The translations under genes were made by a program, and so were the position numbers. DNA of 64,000 nt, taken from Hyphomicrobiales bacterium (GTDB lineage: Bacteria > Pseudomonadota > Alphaproteobacteria > Rhizobiales > Rhizobiaceae). Of this stretch, positions 40,841 through 50,255 are shown piece by piece. Below the pieces are notes generated by a model. That model had not been told where the DNA came from. It saw only the letters and a list, made by a program, of their open reading frames with translations, and did not search any database. The stretch covers positions 186,001 to 250,000 of the forward strand of contig UCFC01000013.1 of the NCBI GenBank assembly GCA_900471515.1, in the 5' to 3' direction. Position 1 is the first letter of the stretch. The number at the start of each line of letters is the position of its first letter.

Positions 40841-42409
40841 GTGTCGCCATTGAATGTGCCGGCTTCCGGTGCGTTGTTATCGGTTCAGAAGCTCACGAAA
40901 TTCTTCGGCAGCTTCGCCGCCTGCAATGAAATCGATCTCGATATAGCGCCGGGCGAAATTCATGCGCTTCTCGGCGAAAACGGTGCAGGCAAATCCACCC
41001 TGGTCAAGATGCTCTTCGGCGTTCTCGAGCCGACGGACGGGCATATCCTCTGGCAGGGCAGGCCGGCTGCGATCAATTCGCCGGGCGAGGCGCGCAGGCT
41101 CGGCATCGGCATGGTCTTCCAGCATTTCTCGCTGTTCGAGGCGCTGACCGTCGCCGAAAATATCGCGCTCTCGCTCGATGACGGAATTCCGATCGGCAGG
41201 ATCGCCGAGGAGGCGAGGGCGCTGTCCGAGGCCTATGGCCTGCCGCTCGATCCGCATGCCCATGTTGCCGATCTCTCCGTCGGCGAGCGTCAGCGCATCG
41301 AAATCGTCCGGGCGCTCCTGCAGAACCCGAAGCTCATCATTCTCGACGAACCGACCTCGGTGCTGACGCCGCAGGAGGCCGACAGGCTCTTCGAAACGCT
41401 CTTCAAGCTGCGCGCCGAAGGCCGTTCCGTTCTCTATATCAGCCATCGCCTGGAAGAAGTGCAGCGCATCTGCGACCGCGCCACCGTGCTGCGCCACGGC
41501 CGCGTGACCGGCGCCTGCGACCCGAAGCAGGAAACGCCGGCCTCTCTCGCCCGCATGATGGTCGGCAGCGAGGTCGCAGCCGTCACCCATCCCGAGCGCA
41601 GCGACAAGGGTGAAATACAGCTTGCCGTCGCAAACCTCTCGGTTGCCGCCCGCACGCCCTTCGCCATGCCGCTGCGCGATGTTTCCATGACCGTGCGCTC
41701 CGGCGAAATCCTCGCCATTGCCGGTGTCGCGGGCAACGGCCAGAGCGAGCTTTTCGATGCGCTGTCCGGCGAATATCCCGTCGCCTCGGCCGAGGCGATC
41801 GTCATTCGCAGGAAACCCGTCGGCACGCAGGGCATTACTGCCCGCCGTCTGCTTGGCGCCGGCTTCGTGCCGGAAGAGCGGCATGGCCACGCGGCCGTTT
41901 CCGCCATGAAACTTTCAGACAATCTGGTCCTGGCCCGCAGCCAGTCGGACCGCAAGGCCTTCCTCGGTTTTCTTGGTATCATCCGCCACGGCGCGGTGAA
42001 ATCCGCCGCCCGGCGCATTTCGGAAGCGATGGACGTGCGCAAGAGCGGGGATGATCCCGCAGCGGGTTCGCTCTCCGGCGGCAATCTGCAGAAATTCATC
42101 GTCGGCCGCGAGCTCGACCGCCAGCCGGCGGTGCTCGTCGTCAACCAGCCGACCTGGGGCGTGGATGCCGGTGCGGCCAGCCGCATCCGCCAGGCGCTGG
42201 TCGACCTGGCAAAAGCCGGATCGGCCGTCGTCGTCATCAGCCAGGATCTCGACGAGATCTTCGAAGTGGCCACCGATATCGCCGTCATCTCGGAGGGCCG
42301 TCTTTCCAGGCCCTATGCGGCCGGCGAACTGACGCGCGAAAAGATCGGCCTGCTGATGGGCGGTTTGCATGACGGCAGGCATGCCGCGGAGGCCGCTCAT
42401 GCGCATTGA
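40841..42409 (+). CDS. Nucleoside-type ABC transporter ATPase (two ATPase domains)
   Basis: A 522-residue double ATPase. Domain 1 has Walker A GENGAGKST, signature LSVGERQRIEIV and LIILDEPTSVLT. Domain 2 has the degenerate Walker A GVAGNGQSE, signature LSGGNLQKF and VLVVNQPTWGVD. This degenerate second site is usual for the family. It starts with GTG (40841) behind TGAGGGGAAC. With two permeases and a BMP lipoprotein-family binding protein it forms a purine/nucleoside-type importer. It overlaps the next gene by 11 bases. Confidence 0.88.
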   Translation: MSPLNVPASGALLSVQKLTKFFGSFAACNEIDLDIAPGEIHALLGENGAGKSTLVKMLFGVLEPTDGHILWQGRPAAINSPGEARRLGIGMVFQHFSLFEALTVAENIALSLDDGIPIGRIAEEARALSEAYGLPLDPHAHVADLSVGERQRIEIVRALLQNPKLIILDEPTSVLTPQEADRLFETLFKLRAEGRSVLYISHRLEEVQRICDRATVLRHGRVTGACDPKQETPASLARMMVGSEVAAVTHPERSDKGEIQLAVANLSVAARTPFAMPLRDVSMTVRSGEILAIAGVAGNGQSELFDALSGEYPVASAEAIVIRRKPVGTQGITARRLLGAGFVPEERHGHAAVSAMKLSDNLVLARSQSDRKAFLGFLGIIRHGAVKSAARRISEAMDVRKSGDDPAAGSLSGGNLQKFIVGRELDRQPAVLVVNQPTWGVDAGAASRIRQALVDLAKAGSAVVVISQDLDEIFEVATDIAVISEGRLSRPYAAGELTREKIGLLMGGLHDGRHAAEAAHAH

Positions 42410-43484
42410 GCTTGAAAAGCGCCCGCAGGTCTCAAGGCTCTTCACCTTCGTTTCGCCGCTTCTTGCCCTCGTGCTGACGCTGATTGCAGGGGCGATCATG
42501 TTCGCCATGCTCGGCAAGGATCCGGTCGAAGCGCTGGACGCCTTTTTCCTCGAGCCGCTGCTCGAGGTCTGGTCGCTGCACGAACTGGCGGTCAAGGCGG
42601 CACCCCTGATCCTGATCGCCGTCGGCCTTGCCGTCTGTTACCGCTCCAACAACTGGAATATCGGCGCCGAAGGCCAGTTCACCATCGGCGCGATCACCGG
42701 CTCCTATATCCCGATCGTCTTCTACGACTGGCATTCGCCGCTCGTGCTGCCGCTGATGCTGATCCTTGGCGCGCTCGGCGGCGCGTTGTTTGCCGCCATT
42801 CCAGCGCTCCTGAAAGCGCATTTCAATACCAATGAGATCCTGACGTCGCTGATGCTGGTCTATATCGCCCAGCTCTATCTCGACTGGCTGATCCGCGGTG
42901 CATGGCGCGATCCGAAAGGCTTCAACTTCCCCGTCTCGCGCGATTTTGCCCCTGAGGCGATCGTACCGGCGATATGGGAGGAATCCGGCCGTGCCCATTG
43001 GGCCTTCATTTTCGCCATCGTCGCGGCGATCCTCGTCTGGTTCATGCTGCGCTTCACGCTGAAGGGCTTCGAGATCGTCGTGCTTGGCCAGTCGGAACGG
43101 GCAGGGCGCTTTGCCGGCTTCTCGTCAAAGAAGATGATCTGGTTCAGCTTCCTCTTTTCCGGCGCGCTCGCCGGCCTTGCCGGCATCTGCGAGGTCTCGG
43201 GCTCGATCGGCCACCTGCAGCCGGCGATCTCGCCGGGCTATGGCTTCACCGCCATCATCGTCGCCTTCCTTGGCCGTCTCAATCCGCTCGGCATCGTCGC
43301 GTCGGGCCTCGTGCTGGCCCTGACCTATCTGGGCGGCGAGGCGGCGCAGCTTTCGATCGGCGTTTCGGACAAGGTCACGCGCGTCTTCCAGGGGCTGATC
43401 CTGTTCTTCGTGCTCTCCTGCGACACACTGATCTATTACAAAATCCGCATCGTCTGGTCGCGGGTCAGGGGCGGCGCCGTATGA
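42399..43484 (+). CDS. Nucleoside-type ABC transporter permease 1
   Basis: A 361-residue permease of the branched-chain-amino-acid/ribose superfamily, YufP-like. It carries NNWNIGAEGQFTIGAITGSY near the front and the FKGFEI/SERAGRFAGFSSKK cytoplasmic loop. The ATG at 42399 lies inside the end of the ATPase gene. The longer N-terminal segment fits the first permease of BMP-type systems. Confidence 0.87.
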   Translation: MRIELEKRPQVSRLFTFVSPLLALVLTLIAGAIMFAMLGKDPVEALDAFFLEPLLEVWSLHELAVKAAPLILIAVGLAVCYRSNNWNIGAEGQFTIGAITGSYIPIVFYDWHSPLVLPLMLILGALGGALFAAIPALLKAHFNTNEILTSLMLVYIAQLYLDWLIRGAWRDPKGFNFPVSRDFAPEAIVPAIWEESGRAHWAFIFAIVAAILVWFMLRFTLKGFEIVVLGQSERAGRFAGFSSKKMIWFSFLFSGALAGLAGICEVSGSIGHLQPAISPGYGFTAIIVAFLGRLNPLGIVASGLVLALTYLGGEAAQLSIGVSDKVTRVFQGLILFFVLSCDTLIYYKIRIVWSRVRGGAV

Positions 43485-44401
43485 GCATCTTCGAAGCCAT
43501 TCTTCTGACGGTCATCACCGCCTCCACTCCGCTTGTCATCGCAGCCCTCGGCGAACTCGTGACGGAGCGCTCCGGCGTCCTCAATCTCGGCGTCGAGGGC
43601 ATGATGATCATGGGCGCCGTCGCCGCTTTTGCCGGTTCGCAGATATCCGGTTCGCCCTATGTCGGCATCGTCTGCGGTATCGTCGCCGGCGCGCTTTTCT
43701 CGCTGCTCTTCGCTTTCCTGACGCTGACGCTGGTGGCAAACCAGGTGGCGACCGGCCTGGCGCTGACCCTGCTCGGGCTCGGCGTCTCCGGCCAGCTCGG
43801 CGAGCCCTATGTCAGCGTACCCGGCATCCAGCTGAAAGAGATCGCCGTTCCCGTCCTGTCCGACATTCCGGTGATCGGCCCGGTCCTCTTCAAGCAGGAC
43901 CTGATTTTCTACCTGTCGATCGCCTTGCTCTTCGGCGTCAGCTGGTTCCTGTTCAGAAGCCGTCCCGGCCTGAAACTGCGGGCGATCGGCGACAGTCACG
44001 GCTCAGCCCATGCGCTCGGCATTCACGTCATCCGCACACGCTATCTGGCCGTGATGTTCGGCGGCGCCTGCGCGGGCCTTGCCGGCGCGCAGCTGTCGCT
44101 CGTCTACACGCCGCAATGGGTGGAAAACATGTCGGCCGGCCGCGGCTGGATCACGCTGGCGCTGGTCGTCTTCGCTTCCTGGCGCCCGTGGCGGGTCTTT
44201 GCCGGCGGTTATCTCTTCGGAGCGGTCACGATCCTGCAGCTCCATGCGCAGGCCTTCGGTCTCGGCATCCCCGCGCAGTTCCTTTCGATGCTGCCCTACG
44301 CCGCGACTATTGTGGTTCTCATCATCATTTCTCATAATCGGCGCACGACGTTGATCAACACGCCCGCGTCGCTTGGAAAAGCCTTCGTGCCGGAGCGATA
44401 G
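43481..44401 (+). CDS. Nucleoside-type ABC transporter permease 2
   Basis: A 306-residue second permease, YufQ-like, with the characteristic ELVTERSGVLNLGVEGMMIMG opening and the AIGDSHGSAHALGIHV loop. ATGA overlap with permease 1. A 54-base gap then leads to the binding protein. Confidence 0.88.
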   Translation: MSIFEAILLTVITASTPLVIAALGELVTERSGVLNLGVEGMMIMGAVAAFAGSQISGSPYVGIVCGIVAGALFSLLFAFLTLTLVANQVATGLALTLLGLGVSGQLGEPYVSVPGIQLKEIAVPVLSDIPVIGPVLFKQDLIFYLSIALLFGVSWFLFRSRPGLKLRAIGDSHGSAHALGIHVIRTRYLAVMFGGACAGLAGAQLSLVYTPQWVENMSAGRGWITLALVVFASWRPWRVFAGGYLFGAVTILQLHAQAFGLGIPAQFLSMLPYAATIVVLIIISHNRRTTLINTPASLGKAFVPER

Positions 44402-44455
44402 AACAAGAACACCAAGACGGGTTTCCGGAAAATCTTCAAACCAACAGGGGTCATC

Positions 44456-45532
44456 ATGAAGAAGTTCGCACTCACACTTGCCGCAACGGCCGCAGCCGTA
44501 ATCGGCATCTCCTCCGCCGCCGCGGCTGCGGACAAGACGAAGGTCTGCTTCGTCTATGTCGGAGCGCACAATGACGGCGGCTATTCGCAGGCGCACGATG
44601 TCGGCCGCCAGCAGGTCCAGGCCGAGTTCGGCGACAAGATCGAAACGCCTTACCTTGAAAACGTGCCGGAAGGCCCGGATGCCGAGCGCGCCATCGAGCG
44701 TCTCGCCCGTTCCGGCTGCAAGCTGATCTTCACGACGTCCTTCGGCTTCATGGACGCGACGGTCAAGGTCGCCGCCAAGTTCCCGGACGTCAAGTTCGAA
44801 CACGGCACCGGCTACAAGGCCGGCCCGAATCTGGCGACCTACAACTCGCGCTTCTACGAAGGCCGCTACATCCTCGGCCAGATCGCCGCCAAGACGTCGA
44901 AGAATCACGGTGCCGCCTACATTGCCTCCTTCCCGATTCCGGAAGTGGTGATGGGCATCAACTCCTTCGAGCAGGGCGCCCGGTCCGTCGATCCGAGCTT
45001 CAAGCTGAAGGTCATCTGGGTCAACACCTGGTTCGATCCGGGCAAGGAAGCCGACGCCGCCAAGGCCATGATCGACCAGGGCGTCGATGTGCTGACGCAG
45101 CATACCGACACGACCGCGCCGATGCAGGTTGCCGAAGAACGCGGCATCCATGCATTCGGCCAGGCGTCCGACATGATCGCAGCCGGCCCGAAGGCGCAGC
45201 TGACGGCAATCGTCGATACCTGGGGCAACTACTACTCCAAGCGCGTCCATGCGCTTCTGGACGGCACCTGGAAGTCCGAGCAGAGCTGGGACGGCCTGAA
45301 GGACGGCATCCTCAAGATGGCGCCTTACACGAACATGCCTGACGACGTGAAGAAGATGGCCGAGGAAACCGAAGCCAAGATCAAGTCCGGCGAACTGCAT
45401 CCCTTCACCGGTCCGATCAACAAGCAGGACGGGACGCCCTGGCTCAAGGCCGGCGAAAAGGCCGATGACGCCACCTTGCTCGGCATGAACTTCTATGTCG
45501 AAGGCGTGGACGACAAGCTGCCGGCGCAATGA
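44456..45532 (+). CDS. BMP-family nucleoside-binding periplasmic protein
   Basis: A 358-residue binding protein of the BMP/PnrA family, with a signal peptide (MKKFALTLAATAAAVIGISS, cleavage near AAA-ADK). Family features are FVYVGAHNDGGYSQAHDVGR, FTTSFGFMDATVKVAAKFP and AAYIASFPIPEVVMGINSF. Relatives bind purine nucleosides. There is no lipobox, so it is soluble in the periplasm. It is the last gene of the operon, followed by a strong terminator. Confidence 0.9.
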   Translation: MKKFALTLAATAAAVIGISSAAAAADKTKVCFVYVGAHNDGGYSQAHDVGRQQVQAEFGDKIETPYLENVPEGPDAERAIERLARSGCKLIFTTSFGFMDATVKVAAKFPDVKFEHGTGYKAGPNLATYNSRFYEGRYILGQIAAKTSKNHGAAYIASFPIPEVVMGINSFEQGARSVDPSFKLKVIWVNTWFDPGKEADAAKAMIDQGVDVLTQHTDTTAPMQVAEERGIHAFGQASDMIAAGPKAQLTAIVDTWGNYYSKRVHALLDGTWKSEQSWDGLKDGILKMAPYTNMPDDVKKMAEETEAKIKSGELHPFTGPINKQDGTPWLKAGEKADDATLLGMNFYVEGVDDKLPAQ

Positions 45533-45557
45533 TCTGATCTTGTAACTCGCAGTTGCG

Positions 45558-45586
45558 AAAAGGCGTCCTGAAAAGGGCGCCTTTTT
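45558..45586 (+). terminator. Strong Rho-independent terminator after the BMP gene
   Basis: A 12-bp stem (AAAAGGCGTCCT at 45558-45569, AGGGCGCCTTTT at 45574-45585, one U-G pair) with tetraloop GAAA, ending in TTTTT. The clearest intrinsic terminator in the window. Confidence 0.88.
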
Positions 45587-45677
45587 GCTGCAGCGCATAC
45601 TAAAATACCGATTTACAAAAGTAATACTATATGATTTTTTGACCCTGCGCCGCGAGGAGCGGCTTTGGGAGGAAATC

Positions 45678-46640
45678 ATGAAATTGAAGACTGCACTTTT
45701 GAGTGCCACGGTTCTGGCTGCCTGCATGTTCGGTTCGGCTTCGGCTGCAAACCTGACGGTTGGCTTCTCGCAGATCGGCTCGGAATCGGGCTGGCGCGCG
45801 GCTGAAACGACCGTGACGAAGCAGCAGGCTGAAAAGCGTGGCATCGACCTGAAATTTGCCGATGCCCAGCAGAAGCAGGAAAATCAGATCAAGGCTCTCC
45901 GTTCCTTCATCGCCCAGGGCGTGGATGCCATCCTGATCGCTCCCGTCGTCGAAACCGGCTGGGATGACGTTCTCAAGGAAGCCAAGGAAGCCAATATTCC
46001 GGTCATCCTGCTCGACCGCACGATCAAGGCTCCCGATGACCTCTACCTGACGGCTGTCACCTCCGATCAGGTTCATGAAGGCAAGGTTGCCGGCGACTGG
46101 CTGGTCAAGACCGTCGGCGACAAGAAGTGCAATGTCGTCGAACTTCAGGGCACGACGGGTTCGTCCCCCGCCATCGCCCGCAAGAAGGGCTTCGAGGAAG
46201 CCATCAAGGGCCACGACAACTTCAAGATCGTCCGCAGCCAGACCGGCGACTTCACCCGCACCAAGGGCAAGGAAGTCATGGAAAGCTTCCTGAAGGCTGA
46301 AAACGGCGGCAAGGACATCTGCGCCCTCTACGCCCATAACGACGACATGGCTGTCGGCGGCATCCAGGCGATCAAGGAAGCCGGCCTGAAGCCCGGCAAG
46401 GATATCCTGATCGTTTCGATCGACTCCGTGCCCGATATCTTCAAGGCCATGTCCGAAGGCGAGGCAAACGCGTCCGTCGAACTGACGCCGAACATGGCAG
46501 GCCCCGCCTTCGATGCGCTCGACGCTTACCTCAAGGACAAGAAGGCGCCGCCGAAGTGGATCCAGACGGAATCCAAGCTCTACACCCAGTCCGACGATCC
46601 AATGAAGGTCTACGAGGAAAAGAAGGGTCAGGGTTACTGA
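45678..46640 (+). CDS. ytfQ: Galactofuranose-type sugar binding protein (YtfQ-like)
   Basis: A 320-residue periplasmic binding protein of the ribose/YtfQ group, with a signal peptide (cleavage near ASA-AN). YtfQ features are VGFSQIGSESGWRAAETTVT, ALRSFIAQGVDAILIAPVVE, LLDRTI and ELQGTTGSSPAIARKKGF. ATG 45678 follows GGGAGGAAATC. The AT-rich stretch 45600-45650 should hold its promoter and the GntR operator. The ligand is inferred from the E. coli homologue, which binds galactofuranose. Confidence 0.82.
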   Translation: MKLKTALLSATVLAACMFGSASAANLTVGFSQIGSESGWRAAETTVTKQQAEKRGIDLKFADAQQKQENQIKALRSFIAQGVDAILIAPVVETGWDDVLKEAKEANIPVILLDRTIKAPDDLYLTAVTSDQVHEGKVAGDWLVKTVGDKKCNVVELQGTTGSSPAIARKKGFEEAIKGHDNFKIVRSQTGDFTRTKGKEVMESFLKAENGGKDICALYAHNDDMAVGGIQAIKEAGLKPGKDILIVSIDSVPDIFKAMSEGEANASVELTPNMAGPAFDALDAYLKDKKAPPKWIQTESKLYTQSDDPMKVYEEKKGQGY

Positions 46641-46653
46641 TGTGAAGCTGGAA

Positions 46654-46682
46654 CCGCACCGGCCCCTCATGGGCCGGTGCGG
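46654..46682 (+). terminator. Large hairpin between ytfQ and ytfR
   Basis: A perfect 12-bp stem (CCGCACCGGCCC / GGGCCGGTGCGG) with loop CTCAT, 14 bases after the ytfQ stop, without a U-run. In importer operons such structures protect the 3' end of the binding-protein mRNA, giving excess binding protein over membrane parts. Confidence 0.6.
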
Positions 46683-46759
46683 AACTGCCGGTACCATCAG
46701 GGCGTCATGCCCGTGTTTGGTACAGGCTCAAGGCGCAATATCAGGAAACAGCAACCCTC

Positions 46760-48283
46760 ATGGTTCACAATTTCGAGAATATTCTCGCAGCCTCCGGCAT
46801 ATCGAAATTCTTCCCCGGCGCCATCGCCCTGGACAAGGTGGATTTCACGCTGCGCCGGGGCGAGGTACATGCGCTTCTCGGTGAAAACGGTGCCGGCAAA
46901 TCGACGCTCATCAAGTGCATCACGGGCGCCTATCGTCGCGACGCCGGAAGCCTGACGCTGGATGGCGGCGAGATCGACCCGGCCGATACGCTTGCCGCCC
47001 AGAAGCTCGGCATCGGCACCGTCTATCAGGAGGTCAACCTCCTCTCCAATCTGAGTGTTGCCGAAAACCTGTTCCTGGGCCGCCAGCCGAAGCGTTTCGG
47101 CATGATCGATGCCCGCACGATGAACAGGAATGCCCGCGAGCTTCTGGCCGGCTACGGCCTGGATATCGACGTGACCGCGCAGCTCGACCGCTATTCGGTC
47201 GCCGTCCAGCAGATCGTGGCGATCGCTCGCGCCGTCGATCTCTCCGGCAAGGTCCTCATTCTCGACGAGCCCACCGCCAGTCTCGATACGCACGAAGTCG
47301 AGATGCTGTTCGGCATCATAAACGACTTGAAAAAACGCGGATTGGGTATTGTCTTCATTACTCATTTCCTGGAGCAGGTCTATGCAGTCAGCGATCGCAT
47401 CACCGTGCTGCGCAACGGCCGGCTTGTCGGGACGCATGAGGCAGCCGAACTGCCGCGGCAGAACCTGATCGCCATGATGCTCGGGCGCGAACTCGCCCAG
47501 ACGGAACACGCCGCAAGACAACACGCAATTGCTGCCGGTGCGGTCAGATATGCCTTCGAAGGTTATGGAAAGCGCGGCAAGGTGAAGCCCTTCGATCTCG
47601 AGGTTCGCGTCGGCGAGGTTGTCGGCATCGCGGGGCTTCTGGGTTCGGGGCGCACGGAAACGGCCGAGCTTCTCTTCGGTATCGAGAGCGCCGATAGCGG
47701 CGTGGCAAAGATCGATGGAAAGCCTGTGGCGCTCTCCAGCCCGCGCATGGCAATTGCCAGGGGCTTCGGTTTCTGCCCGGAGGACCGCAAGACGGATGGC
47801 ATCATCGGCGATCTGTCGATCCGCGAGAATATCGCGCTTGCCCTGCAGGCACGCCGCGGCTGGGCGCGGCCGCTTTCGCGCGCCGAGCAGAACGCGATCG
47901 CCGACAACTATATCAAGGCGCTCGATATCCGCACGACCGATCGGGAAAAGCCCATCCGGCTGCTTTCCGGCGGCAATCAGCAGAAGGCGATCCTTGCCCG
48001 GTGGCTCGCCACCAATCCGGATTTCCTGATCCTCGATGAACCGACGCGCGGCATCGATGTCGGTGCGCATGCCGAAATCATCAAGCTCATCGAGCAGCTC
48101 TGCGCCAGGGGCATGTCGCTGATCGTCATTTCCTCCGAGCTGGAGGAACTGGTTGCCTATAGCTCGCGCGTCATCGTGCTTCGCGATCGCGAACATATCG
48201 CGGAACTGACCGGCGAGCGCATCAGTGCCGCCGGTATCGTTGATGCCATTGCTGCAGCCGACAAACGAACGGAGGATGCATGA
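46760..48283 (+). CDS. ytfR: Sugar ABC transporter ATPase (YtfR-like, two ATPase domains)
   Basis: A 507-residue double ATPase of the ribose/galactofuranose type. Domain 1: Walker A GENGAGKST, LILDEPTASLD, VFITHFLEQV. Domain 2: GLLGSGRTE, signature LSGGNQQKA, LILDEPTRGIDVG. Domain 1 has YSVAVQQIVAIARAV in place of the usual LSxGxxQ, a normal trait of this family. It overlaps the permease gene by ATGA. Confidence 0.86.
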   Translation: MVHNFENILAASGISKFFPGAIALDKVDFTLRRGEVHALLGENGAGKSTLIKCITGAYRRDAGSLTLDGGEIDPADTLAAQKLGIGTVYQEVNLLSNLSVAENLFLGRQPKRFGMIDARTMNRNARELLAGYGLDIDVTAQLDRYSVAVQQIVAIARAVDLSGKVLILDEPTASLDTHEVEMLFGIINDLKKRGLGIVFITHFLEQVYAVSDRITVLRNGRLVGTHEAAELPRQNLIAMMLGRELAQTEHAARQHAIAAGAVRYAFEGYGKRGKVKPFDLEVRVGEVVGIAGLLGSGRTETAELLFGIESADSGVAKIDGKPVALSSPRMAIARGFGFCPEDRKTDGIIGDLSIRENIALALQARRGWARPLSRAEQNAIADNYIKALDIRTTDREKPIRLLSGGNQQKAILARWLATNPDFLILDEPTRGIDVGAHAEIIKLIEQLCARGMSLIVISSELEELVAYSSRVIVLRDREHIAELTGERISAAGIVDAIAAADKRTEDA

Positions 48284-49290
48284 CTGCCTCGCTGAAGGCG
48301 CTTGGCTTTCGTCTTGCGCCACAATTGATTGCGCTTCTGGTTGTTCTTCTGTTGAATTTCAGCTTCTTCCCGCAATTTCTTAATGTCATTGTTCAAAACG
48401 GTCGCCTCTACGGCAGCATCATCGACGTGCTTAATCGCGGCGCGCCCGTGGCGCTGCTGGCGATCGGCATGACGCTGGTGATTGCCACCAAGGGCATCGA
48501 CCTGTCGGTCGGCGCGGTCATTGCGATCTGCGGCGCGGTTGCCGCCTCGTCGATCGTCGAGGGCAATTCGCTTGCCTATACGCTCGCGCTGACTGTCATC
48601 GTCGGCCTGCTCTGCGGGGTCTGGAACGGCTTCCTCGTCGCCGTCCTCAATATCCAGCCGATCATTGCAACCCTGGTTCTTATGGTCGCCGGCCGCGGCA
48701 TAGCGCAGCTCATCACCGAGGGCGTGATCATGACCTTCAACGATGACGGGCTGATCTTTTTCGGCAGCGGCTCCTTTGCCTTTCTGCCCATGCCTGTCGT
48801 CATCTGGCTGATTGTCGGCCTGCTGGTCATCCTGCTGGTCCGCCGGACAGCGCTCGGCATGCTGATCGAGGCGGTCGGCATCAACCGGCGCGCTAGCACG
48901 CTATCGGGCGTGCAGACGCCGGTGCTGCTGATGGCGGTCTACATGCTGAGCGGCCTTTGCGCTTCCGTGGCGGGCATTATCGTGGCCGCGGACATCAAGG
49001 GGGCCGATGCCAACAATGCCGGCCTCTGGCTGGAACTCGACGCCATCCTGGCGGTGGTTGTCGGCGGCAATTCGCTGCTTGGCGGCCGTTTCAGCATCGT
49101 CGGCTCGCTGATCGGCGCCATGATCATTCAGGCGGTCAATACCGGCATCCTGCTCTCCGGTTTCCCGCCGGAGTTCAACCTCATCATCAAGGCGGTCATC
49201 ATCATCGTCATTCTGGTCATCCAGTCGCCGGCAATGTCGTCGCTGACCGGCTTTCTGAGCCGTCGGACGGACGCGGGAGAGCGCAAATGA
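48280..49290 (+). CDS. ytfT: Sugar ABC transporter permease (YtfT-like)
   Basis: A 336-residue permease. The family motif ALLAIGMTLVIATKGIDLSVGAV is near residue 60, the EAA-type loop GMLIEAVGINRRASTLSGV is around 195, and LDAILAVVVGGNSLLGGRFS follows. About ten helices. Overlaps ytfR and yjfF by 4 bases each. Confidence 0.86.
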   Translation: MTASLKALGFRLAPQLIALLVVLLLNFSFFPQFLNVIVQNGRLYGSIIDVLNRGAPVALLAIGMTLVIATKGIDLSVGAVIAICGAVAASSIVEGNSLAYTLALTVIVGLLCGVWNGFLVAVLNIQPIIATLVLMVAGRGIAQLITEGVIMTFNDDGLIFFGSGSFAFLPMPVVIWLIVGLLVILLVRRTALGMLIEAVGINRRASTLSGVQTPVLLMAVYMLSGLCASVAGIIVAADIKGADANNAGLWLELDAILAVVVGGNSLLGGRFSIVGSLIGAMIIQAVNTGILLSGFPPEFNLIIKAVIIIVILVIQSPAMSSLTGFLSRRTDAGERK

Positions 49291-50255
49291 ATTCCAAATA
49301 CCTGCCGCTCCTGGCGACGATCGTCATCTTCATCCTCGCCTATGCGGTCTGCACGCTGCAATATCCGAACATGCTGTCGACGCGCGTCATCGGCAACCTC
49401 TTGACCGACAACGCCTTTCTCGGCATCGCCGCCGTCGGCATGACTTTCGTCATCATTTCCGGCGGCATCGATCTGTCGATCGGCTCGGTCATCGCCTTCA
49501 CCGGCGTTTTCCTGGCCGTCATCCTGCAGAATACCGGCATTCACCCGCTGGCGGCCTTTGCGATCGTTCTCGTCATCACCACCGCTTTCGGCGCGGTCAT
49601 GGGCATGATCATCCATTTCCTGCAGATGCCGCCCTTCATCGTCACGCTTGCCGGCATGTTCCTCGCCCGCGGCATGGCCTATGTGCTCTCGATCGACAGT
49701 ATCCCGATCAATCACGAATATTATTCGACGCTGACCAGCCTCTACTATCGTCTGCCCGGCGGCGGCCGGCTGACGCTGATCGGCACCATCATGCTGCTCG
49801 TCTTTGCGGCCGGCATCTTCATCGCCCACCGCACCCGTTTCGGCACCAATGTCTATGCGCTGGGCGGCGGCGTGCAGACGGCGCAGCTGATGGGCGTGCC
49901 GGTGGCGCGCACGACGATCCAGATCTATGCATTGTCGGGTTTTCTGGCGGGTCTATCCGGAATCGTTTTTTCCCTATACACGTCTGCCGGATATTCTCTT
50001 GCGGCGGTGGGTGTCGAGCTCGATGCCATCGCGGCAGTCGTCATCGGAGGGACGCTGCTGACGGGAGGAGCGGGATTCGTGGCGGGGACCTTCATCGGTC
50101 TGCTGATCCAGGGGCTCATTCAGACTTACATCACTTTCGACGGCACGCTGTCGAGCTGGTGGACGAAAATCCTGATTGGCCTGCTGCTTTTTGCGTTCAT
50201 GATAATGCAGAAGGCCATCCTTTTCCTTTCCGGTCTGAACAGGAGATATGGCTAG
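49287..50255 (+). CDS. yjfF: Sugar ABC transporter permease (YjfF-like)
   Basis: A 322-residue second permease, with AAVGMTFVIISGGIDLSIGSV and ELDAIAAVVIGGTLLTGGAG. The four-gene set ytfQ-ytfR-ytfT-yjfF is complete, as in E. coli. It overlaps the GntR gene by 8 bases, so the regulator is part of the same transcript. Confidence 0.86.
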   Translation: MNSKYLPLLATIVIFILAYAVCTLQYPNMLSTRVIGNLLTDNAFLGIAAVGMTFVIISGGIDLSIGSVIAFTGVFLAVILQNTGIHPLAAFAIVLVITTAFGAVMGMIIHFLQMPPFIVTLAGMFLARGMAYVLSIDSIPINHEYYSTLTSLYYRLPGGGRLTLIGTIMLLVFAAGIFIAHRTRFGTNVYALGGGVQTAQLMGVPVARTTIQIYALSGFLAGLSGIVFSLYTSAGYSLAAVGVELDAIAAVVIGGTLLTGGAGFVAGTFIGLLIQGLIQTYITFDGTLSSWWTKILIGLLLFAFMIMQKAILFLSGLNRRYG

